In this document: piece after piece, positions 1 through 8,953 of the stretch
Layout of the letters: every line of letters starts with the position of its first letter
Position numbering within the stretch: position 1 is the stretch's first letter
Source of the DNA: Hypsibius dujardini
Taxonomy: Eukaryota; Tardigrada; Eutardigrada; Parachela; Hypsibiidae
Length of the DNA: 27,769 nucleotides
Direction: 5' to 3'
Assembly: GCA_001579985.1 (NCBI GenBank)
Contig: LRSR01001513.1
Coordinates: 1-27,769, forward strand
The notes under the pieces: generated by a model
Seen by the model: only the letters and a program-made list of their open reading frames with translations
What the model was told of the DNA's origin: nothing
The model's database searches: none
Program-made: the position numbers and the translations under genes

Positions 1-254
1 GCAAAACGTAACAACCTTTGTCAATATCGTCACCGAAGCGAGAAGATCATAAAAAAAGTGTGCACAGCAAAACAACAAAGACAGATTAAGAAACGGGAGA
101 GATTCATGGACAAGAGAAAAGGAGCTGACATCCCTGTAGAGGAGAGAAACATACCAAAGAGCAATGGACGTATTGGTACAAAGGACAGTCAAATTCAAGT
201 GCAAATTGCAGTTTAAAAAAACCCAGGAAACACACAGGACGGATGGAAGATGCT
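1..254. other. Non-coding flank downstream of the first four-pass gene
   Basis: AT-rich, purine-rich sequence lying 3' of the minus-strand gene that stops at 255. I see no exon, no AATAAA polyadenylation hexamer on the minus strand and no repeat. It probably contains the 3' UTR of that gene. Confidence 0.4.
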
Positions 255-2515
255 CTACGACTTGAGGACATGACTCTTCTTGTAGATTTTGATTTGCTTC
301 ACTTGGTTGCCGTCGACGCTGGTGTAGACCACCTCAAAGGGAGGAAATGAAAAAGTCAGACGTTATTCGAGCCAGCATTCATAATCCACAATTTTGTTTG
401 TTATATAATTTCAATCTGAAAAAATCTAAAAAAAAATGCATCTCAGGTAACTGTCAACTGACAGAAAAAAATTAATTTCCGTGTTTCCAAATTTCAAAAA
501 GTTCGAAACTGACTCATGTTCGAAACTAATTTTTGGCTGACTAAAAAAAAATTAACTGGTTAAATAATTTTAGGTTTTGCTTACACATCAATACAATGTA
601 TCTTTTTGTAATAAAGGCAGTCAAGATTCCAAAAACATCAAATTCCATTTTGTGTGAAATTGTTCATTTGATGTTGTAATCATTGAAACGAAGATCCATA
701 AATAAAGTGAAGGTTTGACTGTTGGACGTAACGGCCCATTCATCCATCACCATGCAATAAAAACCCATTTATTTTTCGATAAGAAAGTTGTACTGGCATG
801 GACCCATTGTCATCAACTCTCATTAGCTCTAAAAAAACTAAAAGGAATATTCAAATAATATATTGAATCCAGTTAAAGTATAAATTAAAATATAATTTAC
901 AAATAAATATTACACAATTTATTATTAAATAATTACGTATTATGATTATGAAATTGATCATAAAATCAACAGTTTATGAATGGAAATGAAATTTCTAACG
1001 AGAGGGATGAATTTGCCCACTCTCGTATGCCGCTTCTCACCTGGTCCGGAGGGAGGGCGCCGTTGCCGTGTTGGCCAGTCTTACCGCAGCCGTTGCAGCA
1101 GTCCAAGACGGCGGACACGAGGCACAGCACAGCCAATGAGATATAGGTAAGCGCGACAACGGACCGTAGCATCGCAAAATCTTCCAGCTGCTTGAGGGTC
1201 AAGTGTGATCCGGCTACCAGGTCGAGCTGCGGGTTATCCTTGCGGCGGGCGATGGCGCCACGAATTAAGAAGATGTTGTAGGTGGTTAGCCCGAATAGTA
1301 CCAAGGCCTGGGTAAACGGTAAAGAGAAATGGAAGGAGAAATACAGCAGGCAGGATTTACTGTACAATCAATGTCTGTAGATCGGTAGACAGACAGACGG
1401 ACAGACAGACAGACAGACAGGCTAGCAGCCGAAGTGGACAGACAGATAGACAGAAATATTGAGGGCCAAGCAGAAAGACGGATAGGACAGGCAAACAGAC
1501 AAAAACACGCACCAACGGACAGACAATCAAAAAGATAAATTAGCTTCAGACAGACAGGACAAAGATGTACAGGCCCATAGATGGGCAAATGGGCGGACGT
1601 AGAAAAAGACAGACAAATTGACAAATTATGTACCTGGATGATGCAGACAATCGTGATGCCGAGTCCGACGGCAAACAAGCGGCGTCGCAGTCGGGCTGAT
1701 ACGGTCTTCTTGCCGGCCAAAATTTGCACTATGCCTGAATAGGAAAAACCACACAGCAATTAAGATCCGACTCAAATGTCGCACCTCCGAGATAATACTG
1801 GTATTATACTGTAATTCGAATTCAAACCAGCACACGCTGTCATCAGTCACAGTCATCCAACCAGTTGATCAAGCATCAATCGATCAATCAATCGAGTCAG
1901 CTACTAATACATTAACTTCCTAGAATAAAATTATTTAAACCAATCAATCAACCGATCGACACCTTAACGAAACCATCTCTAGCCCGAGCTCAGCCTAAAT
2001 CCGACCAAATGTCGAACAAGCAGCCAAAGAAAAATTGAAACTACAATTTTCGATAACACCAGAGTTAGCGCCGCTGCGCCAAGCTAAAGAGAATGATCCA
2101 AAATCCATTTGTTAGTTCTCTTGCCGCCAATCAACCAATCAACCCATCCATAAAAAAATCAATCAAGCCACCCCTTCTTCAAGTAAGAAACGCTTTTTCC
2201 AGCTGCTTCTCATTTGCCCGTGACAAACCTATCAAAATAGCGAAGACTCCCGTCCAAATTCCTGCATATTCGATGGGATATCCCGGCGCTTCGGCATGAT
2301 AGAACATGATGAGCGCTGGAATAAACAAAAATATTGCGTATAAATTCGTTGCTTTAAATAGAAAAAAGTCCTTCCGTAACTGCCTCACCTCCCGTCTCCA
2401 GTGCGATGATTCCCATGCCGAGAAGGACCTCCAACACTCCCAGGATAAAAACCGCCGAGCGATTGCGGACGTAGGACGTCTCCCCGAGGCGAAGACTCAC
2501 ATCGGGCTCGCCCAT
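255..2515 (-). CDS. Four-pass membrane protein A (219 aa, 5 exons)
   Basis: Spliced CDS on the minus strand: 2515-2389, 2315-2229, 1734-1634, 1307-1041, 332-255 (660 nt). Donors are GTGAGG, GTTTGT, GTACAT, GTGAGA. Acceptors follow pyrimidine-rich stretches ending TTCCAG, ATTCAG, ACCCAG and TTTGAG. Intron phases are 1, 1, 0, 0, and the frame stays open to TAG. The product begins MGEPDVSLRLGE and has four hydrophobic segments, about 21-39, 59-78, 91-120 and 153-173, joined by basic linkers (RLRRR at 86-90, ARRK at 125-128). TM2 carries AGIWTG at 60-65. A Cys-rich patch (DCCNGC) follows TM4. Both termini are probably cytoplasmic. The next gene at 3679-5150 is a paralog of identical length. The topology recalls CD20/MS4A-like or sarcospan-like proteins, but I cannot assign a family. 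There is no tetraspanin CCG motif. Function unknown. The ATG is the first in frame; stops lie upstream. Confidence 0.88.
333..1040 (-). other. Intron 4 of gene A, unique to this paralog
   Basis: A 708-bp AT-rich phase-0 intron between Gln194 and the last 25 residues. The paralog at 3679-5150 encodes the equivalent region in one uninterrupted exon. I see no gene or repeat inside it. Confidence 0.7.
1384..1620 (-). repeat. (CTGT)n tract in intron 3 of gene A
   Basis: Reads CAGA/GACA on the plus strand, so CTGT/TCTG on the transcribed strand. It is cleanest from about 1385 to 1455 and then decays to about 1620. It lies in the intron between exons 3 and 4 (1633-1308). Long stop-free frames run through it (V-C-L-S repeats) but are a by-product of the repeat. 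Confidence 0.85.
1860..2170 (-). repeat. Degenerate (GATT)n clusters in intron 2 of gene A
   Basis: Scattered runs of ATCA/CAAT on the plus strand (about 1865-1895, 1938-1952, 2126-2168), which read GATT/TTGA on the transcribed strand. They lie in the intron between exons 2 and 3 (2228-1735). Confidence 0.6.
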
Positions 2516-3678
2516 TTTTAGGATATCCACAGCGGGATTTTCTCCAAAAAAGAGATTTTATTTTACGATTAGATTAGAGAGGAAATGGCCTCGTTGTCTG
2601 GCGAGATTAGAGAGGAATGGCAAGTGTGCTTGAGCGGAAGTAGAGCGTACGGTAGCTGTATGATCTCCCCTCAAGGACGATTGATGGATGAATGGAAGAC
2701 AGAGAAGGAAAAAAACCGGATTTGTTGCTGCTAAAAATAAATGCGTGCACGGTGCAAAACACAAAGTGCAAATGCTCAGTGCGTGCTGCAACGGACGTGA
2801 ATTGAAGGTGGAAAAGCCACGCGCAACGCACAGGCGTGCAATGCACATTATGAATCAAAGCAAACAAAGAATCAACCCTTCGATCAACCTGGATACACAC
2901 ATGGCCATAACTTGGTCCGAAGTCCGGACTCCGGGCCTCCTTGCCACCATCGCATGAGCAGACTGTCCTCGTCCGAGATATTGATGACATGGTGTGGTCC
3001 ATGTGTTTAGAACTCTTTCCGTTTCTGTTCTAGAGTGATGACGTGTTCAACTCGGTGAAAAAATTAATATATCTACTCTGCCCACGTTGTAACGGATTAA
3101 TTTTTAATTTTTTGTCCGTCTGTTCGCCTGTCTGTCTGTCTCTGTCTCTCTGTCTCTCTCTCTCTGTCTGTCTGTCTCTCTGTGTCTCTCTTTCTGTCTT
3201 TCTGTCTACCTATCTGTATGTATGTCTCTGTGTCTGTGCAGGTGTCTATCAGTCTTTCTGCCTGCCTGCCTGTCTGTCTGACGGACTGTCGGTGTCTAGA
3301 TGCCTGGATGTTTCTCTGTATCTTCTCAAGTCAATACTTTCGAAAGTCATACTAGTACTTACCCGTACACAAACTGCATGTACTTCCTCGTATTAACGTT
3401 CAAAGGAAACGCAATTCAATGAGCGAGATCCATATGAGGAGAACAACAGACCACAAGGATAAAATGAGGGCGATAAAGGAAAACAACACAAGGATCGGGC
3501 ACTTTTAAGAATAAGACTTCGAGATAAGCGCAAAATAAGAACATGAAAAAAAGAAACAGGAGGAACATGAACCGTAGACATATGTATGTTGGCAGAGAAA
3601 TTTTTGAAACGATGCAAATCTGAGAATTGCCAAAGAGTACACTGAGCTGCAAACAGTCTGCACGGAGCTAGACCTCAT
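2516..3678. other. Intergenic region between the two four-pass genes
   Basis: About 1.16 kb between the ATG of gene A and the stop of gene B, which lie head to tail on the minus strand. It should hold the gene A promoter and gene B 3' UTR. The sequence just upstream of gene A contains a pyrimidine run ending in GGAG (minus strand, about 2545) that could be a weak 5' UTR acceptor. No supported exon. A plus-strand CTGT tract occupies 3116-3310. Confidence 0.5.
3116..3310 (+). repeat. (CTGT)n / (CTCT)n tract, intergenic
   Basis: Plus-strand TCTG/TCTC runs with TATG and CCTG variants. Unlike most tracts here it is pyrimidine-rich on the strand opposite to its flanking genes. Confidence 0.85.
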
Positions 3679-4014
3679 TCACAAATCCGTTCCTTTGCGG
3701 GAGCGATTGGGCGTCAGAATTTTCATTTCCTCCTTCGGCACACGGGAATAGACGGTCGCGGTCTCCGCGTTGTTCTTGTTCTTCCCGAGGTTAGCGATGT
3801 TGAGGATCAGCGTGCCCAGGAGGAAAAGTACACCCAGCGAGTATACGCCAGCGATAATGGCACGCAGCAAGGCGGCATGACGGAGACCCTCGTAGGAGAG
3901 GAGGTAGGGTAGCCTGCGGTTATAGTGGTCACTTTCGTCCCGGCCTTCTTTGTCAATCACATCCTACAAAAGTTGGAACGGTAAATCTTGTAGACAGGGC
4001 AGAGAGCCAAACGA

Positions 4015-4064
<50 letters not shown>

Positions 4065-5150
4065 ACAGACAGTCAAACACACAGACAAAATGACAAACAC
4101 GACAGGTAGATTGAATGTCAAAGAGGCAAAAAAACAAACAGCCAACCAGCCAGACACAGGCAATCACATAGACAGATACGCAGACATGCGGACAGACAGG
4201 ACAGGTAGTCAGGCAGGCAGGCAGACAAACAGACAGGCAAACAAACAGACACACAAAATAATGAGGTAACATAAGAACCTGGTAGAGGAAGTGACTGCGG
4301 AGCACCGAAATGACGAGAATAGCGCCGACTGCAGCCAGGGAAGCCAGCGACAGAACGATCCCAGCGATGAACAACTTCCTGCGGGTCTGTGGCACCACAA
4401 GATCTCTGCAAAAAATAAGTTAGAAAATGATGAGTCAGAAACTCTTTCATGAAACTCTCTCACCGATTTCTTCATTTGATTATGAGGTGCAACGGGCAAT
4501 TTGGTTGAATAAAGTCTACACTATTTATTTAGCCCAAAAAATATCATATTTACCACAAATCGGAATTATCACAAACCACAATTTAAATCGGAAATCGGCA
4601 ATATTATCACTGAAAAGTAAGTTTTACTTCATTGTATTTCATTTTAAAAGCGTACCATCGTTAATGCTACTTAATATTTACGATAATTTAATCATGAGTG
4701 ATAATGAGTCATCATCCCCCTAAAAAATAAAATAATGAATCATCTGCCACCTAAAAAAGCGAAACAAGTAAATGCAATCAATCAACTACCGGAACACATT
4801 CACAAACCTTCCACCACAAAAGTCACAAACTCCTGTGGCGAAAACCATCGCCCCAATTAAAATGCCAGCAATCTCCAAGGGGTAATTCAGGGTAGAGGCG
4901 TAGAAAAAACCAATACCTAAACAAACACATCAAATATTGTACTGTGCACAAACAAAACTTAGGCTGGGCAAACGGAAGGCAATTTTTACAAGTCCGAACT
5001 GCCAAACTTACTGGCGGATTCGAGGACAATGATCGCCGCTCCCACGAGGCATTCCAGGAAACCGAGGATGTAGAGCAGTTTCAGCCGAGTGTAGAGGACC
5101 GTTTCCATGCCGTGCGGCAGGCCGACTGCCAGATCATCATGGTTCACCAT
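3679..5150 (-). CDS. Four-pass membrane protein B (219 aa, 4 exons)
   Basis: Spliced CDS on the minus strand: 5150-5012, 4916-4808, 4405-4279, 3963-3679 (660 nt, 219 aa, the same as gene A). Donors are GTAAGT, GTTTGT, GTTCTT. Acceptors end GTTTAG, TTGCAG, TTGTAG. Intron phases are 1, 2, 0. Hydrophobic segments are about 24-43, 62-81, 94-116 and 158-182. Homology to gene A is plain: ILGFLECLVGAAIIVLES matches ILGVLEVLLGMGIIALET, IAGILIG matches YAGIWTG, RRKLFIAG matches RRRLFAVG, and VYSRVPKEEMKI matches VYTSVDGNQVKQI. From AGI to the start of TM3 the two align without gaps over 36 residues. The start at 5150 equalises the two lengths. The frame stays open upstream to a likely splice acceptor at 5189-5190, so an upstream exon or trans-splice site is possible. 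Function unknown; CD20/MS4A-like topology is only a guess. Confidence 0.87.
4014..4255 (-). repeat. (CCTG)n / (CTGT)n tract in intron 3 of gene B
   Basis: A clean CAGG run on the plus strand (about 4014-4062, CCTG on the transcribed strand) followed by degenerate CAGA to about 4255, filling most of the 315-bp intron 4278-3964. Confidence 0.9.
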
Positions 5151-5187
5151 CACGAATCTGGCCAGCGGGGAGGAGGTGAAAAAGCAG

Positions 5188-5190
5188 CCT
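5188..5190 (-). promoter_or_regulatory. Likely 3' splice acceptor 38 nt upstream of the gene B ATG
   Basis: On the minus strand, TTGAATCTTGCAG is followed by GCTGC at 5188. This is a good acceptor. It could end a 5' UTR intron, extend the coding region upstream, or take a trans-spliced leader. The sequence alone cannot decide. Confidence 0.4.
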
Positions 5191-5304
5191 GCAAGATTCA
5201 ACCAATCAACCAATCAAGTCAACAGCAGTACAGTGAAGTGAGAGCAAAGTGCCGTTTTCGCTGTTTATTACCAAAAACACGTCTGAGACTTTTTCGTACA
5301 GCTC

Positions 5305-5329
5305 AACAGCCACTCGAAGAGTGGCTGTT
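5305..5329. repeat. Perfect 11-bp hairpin with GAA loop
   Basis: AACAGCCACTC, GAA, GAGTGGCTGTT: a perfect inverted repeat with a three-base loop in the divergent intergenic region. Confidence 0.85.
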
Positions 5330-5754
5330 AGTAGATGTGTAGCAAAGGTTCCAATATGCAAGGTTGGGAGCAACGGAAGGGAAAGACAAGTCGATCGCAA
5401 ATAAATCGTCGTCCTCGCAAAGTAATCAATCAACCAATCAAGCACAGAAGCCTAGCGTTCTGTCGTCTTGGCAGCGCAGGCCAAATATTATTGAGTTCCT
5501 GGGATGAATGACGGCGGTGCCTTCTTCAACGGATGCTGAGAATGTATGACTGTGGGAGGGATTACAACAGGCAAACAATTTTCGCTCAGTCGATGAGTAG
5601 TGTCAATGACGAGGCCGGCAAATAGAAAGTTGATAATGAGAATGAAATTTAAAATGAATTGGAAAAGATGCGTCATCCAATTCAATCAAGCGGTAAAGGT
5701 AAAAGTTGTAAGCCAACCAAATTCAAAACAATGAGAAAGAACCAATACAATCCA

Positions 5755-6060
5755 TTAATAATAACGTGTTTGTATTTAAATAAGACATTAAATAAATTTA
5801 AATCTTGGTGATTTATTAAAATAAAAAGTTATTTTATTTAAAAGAAAAGCCACATTTTCAGGATTTAAAATTTGAATTTCAAATAAAATATCCTGAAAGT
5901 TACAATCAATTTAGTGCTTTTAAATGACAATATACCTTTGTATCGACTGCTATTTGTATGATTTTAGATCAAATAAAAATATACCCTATTTAAAATCACA
6001 AGTCGCTTTCTTAGACAATGAAGAATTAGGATCTATTTTAAATGTATTTAAACAACACTA
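5755..6060. repeat. TTTAAAT-rich block, copy 1
   Basis: AT-rich stretch with frequent TATTTAAATA / ATTTAAAAT palindromic words. It shares order and wording with 6955-7290: GTGTTTGTATTTAAATAA, ATTAAATAAATTTAAAT, GCCACATTTTCAGGATTTAAAA. It looks like a diverged copy of the same element. Confidence 0.5.
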
Positions 6061-6530
6061 CAATCCATGAATAAATCCATCCCGCTAACATTACAGTTAA
6101 TGTGGGCTGGCACTCTTCTCTACGGACTGTTAAATCCCGATGCGGTTGAGGTATACACGGACTCACGCAATTTAGTTGCCTCAAATGCAGTAAACTGGTG
6201 AAATTAATAGATGTAATCGTACACGGGAGGACCAATATTCTTCCATTTAAAATGTGCAACAAAACACGGCGGTTCCACATTCTTCCCTGTTTGCCCCCGT
6301 GGCCGCAACACTTAACGAACCAAATTGGAGCCACTGCCGATGGCTGGCTATGATGTTAACCGCCTTGTATTTAGGCCAAAGTAGTTGCCTATTTTCACGC
6401 AACTATTTGAAACGTCTATTTTATTCCCCACTCTCTGCAAAAAATTGCCACTTTTTATATTCTTGCTCATAATAATTCGGGTCATGTCGTGAATCTGTTG
6501 AAGCGCAGCTTTTGTGCCCTGCACAAAATC

Positions 6531-8908
6531 ATGGAAGAGGACATGGATGGATCGCTGATTCATTTGCCTGGGACAGATAACAACCATAACAATAACAATA
6601 ATAATGTCAACGACCGTCGTTCCCACTCGACTGAGGATGCTTTCTTGGGGACGCCACATATCCAGGAGGGCGATGAGGAGCCGTTGATTGTCAGTGACGA
6701 CCCCTACGTCCAGGTTTGTGTCTTCCGAATTTGGGTCACTTTGCTCTTCAGTCAGTTGATTGATCGATTGAATGTAATGCGAACCTGTGAAAACCTTGCT
6801 ATTGATGCGCTCATTGATCGATTGATTGATGGCTTGTGTACGTGTGAGACCATGCCATTGAGTGTTTGACGAATTGATTGATCACTTGTAAGCGCCTCCT
6901 GCAACTCTGGTCATGCCTTTTTCTGTCTTCGTTTAATCCCTGATCTGGTGTTGTTTAGGTAGCTTGTTTTATTTTCATTAAAAGTATTAAATAAATTTAA
7001 ATCCACCGGCAATAATGTGTATTTAAATAACAACTTATTTTACTTCACAGAAAAACTAATTTTGTGTACAAGAACAGCCATATTTTTGGCATTTAAAATA
7101 CGATTTAAATAACATCTTATATTTTTAATTTAATGTAAAGATTTTAAATAAACATTCCCTTTTAAATATCGATTTATATTTTGTTGACTTTAGATAATAA
7201 AATTTATTATAATGGCCACCGCTTTCTAGCCTCTTAAAATGTCTTTTAATTTTATTTAAATCACACATGCACCATACTCGTATGAAAATTTGACAATTCA
7301 GGTTTTTGGTTTTTTATTTTATTGATATTTAATTTCGACTAGGTGTGTTTGAAACATAAATTAAAAAACTATCAGTTATTGCCCGATCGATGCATTTAAA
7401 ACTAAATATTTTCGATTAAAATTAATTTTCACTTGCTACGTTAAATTATGTTTTATTTAACTTGCATACTACATACACCTGTTATACGATATATTGATTA
7501 AATTCTTGGTAAGAATCGGTAAGAGAAAAAATGTTTTTCGTAATTTGAGTAGCAGTATTAGTTTTTTCTCCAGGACATCGTGCCGCACTCGAAAGATCCC
7601 CGATACGCGCCCCGCGACCGCTGGAACATGGCTTTCCTCCTGATGGTGCTCATCGGGATGGGCACCTCCTACCCTTGGGCGTTCTTCGTGACCGCCACCG
7701 ACTACTTCCAGTACTCATTCCGCAATGTCAGCCAACCGGACGCTTCGACTCGCTACCAGAGTCTCTTCGAGACCTCCCTCGCCATCGTCTCCACCACTTG
7801 CGGCTTCATCGGGCTGGCCTTGAGCACCGTCCTCTCCCGTTGTGTGGCCTTCCGGTATCGCGTTTACTGCGGATATGTGGTGATTGTGGTGGTATTCACA
7901 GTGACCACTGCTTTGGCGACGAGGGATACGGACGCCTGGCAGGGCGGATTCTTCGTCGTCACCATGGGCAGTGTCTTCCTGATTAATTTGGCCAACAGTA
8001 TTGTCTGTGGAGGGATATTTGGGATGCAGGGATGTTTGCCGACTCAATTTACAACGGCTATGATGATTGGTACGAACAAGCAGGCAGACAGGCAGACATG
8101 CAGACATACAGACAGTCATGTAGGCGGACAGTATAGTGAAATCGTCTAGTGCCTTTTTTATGACTGTATATCTCCCTGTAGGACAGCCTTTGGCGGGAGT
8201 TGTGGCCGTCTTGGCGGAAGTGTTGTCCATCCTCAGCGGCGACGGCTCCCCGTCAGCCGTTCGAAATGAAGCAACCGGTTATTTCGGTTCGGCTATTGCC
8301 GCCACCATTCTCTGCGTGTTTGCCTTCACCTACTTCCAGCGTCTTCCGCTCGCAAAGTATTACCTTGGCAGCGTATCGGGAAAGACTGACGTCGGCCGCA
8401 TCGAGAATCTTGACCGGGTAAGTCCGTTTGTACAAAGCCAACTAGAATATTTTTGCACACCCACATTGACTTTGGCAGTTTTCGAGAATCTATTCTTACC
8501 ACTGACGCATGCATTCTTCTTCTTTGTACAATAGAGTCTGGGATCTTCCGACAGCGCATCCTATCCGATCGTTCAGAAAGTGCCTTTCCCCACAAAATTA
8601 GTCCTGCGACGGACTTGGAAAACTGGTCTCGCTCTCATCCTCAATTTTTTCGTCACCATGGCTGTTTACCCAGCCATCGCTGCAGGTCTATCTCTATGCT
8701 GGCCTGCTGGCCTGCTGGTCTGCCTGAATGTTTGCCTACGTGTCTGCGTGTTTGAATATGTGTCTGTTTGTCTGTCTGTCTGCCTGCCTGCTTGCTTGGC
8801 TGTATGGGTCTGTTTGTCGTCCATTCGTCTGCTTACCTCTGTATCTGTGTTTCGTTTTCTATATCTTTGTTGCATGTCTGGCTGTCTGTTTGACTGTATG
8901 TCTGTCTT

Positions 8909-8953
<45 letters not shown>

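Larger units (their letters stand above)
5151..6530. other. Divergent intergenic region between gene B and the ENT gene
   Basis: About 1.4 kb between opposite starts, so both promoters should lie here. It contains CAAT-type tetranucleotide runs (5196-5220, 5423-5442), a short perfect hairpin (5305-5329) and an AT-rich TTTAAAT-rich block (5755-6060). No coding exon is supported; open frames here lack homology or splice support. Confidence 0.5.

Noticed and set aside
3043-3396. Long open frame rich in V-C-L-S on the plus strand
   Set aside because: It is the translation of a CTGT/CTCT tract, which lacks stop codons by composition. The same happens at 4118-4450, 8580-8997, 9925-10164 and 11168-11365.
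3416-3652. Hydrophobic minus-strand frame just after the gene B stop
   Set aside because: It lies in the probable U-rich 3' UTR of gene B. It has no splice support and no similarity to the paralogs.
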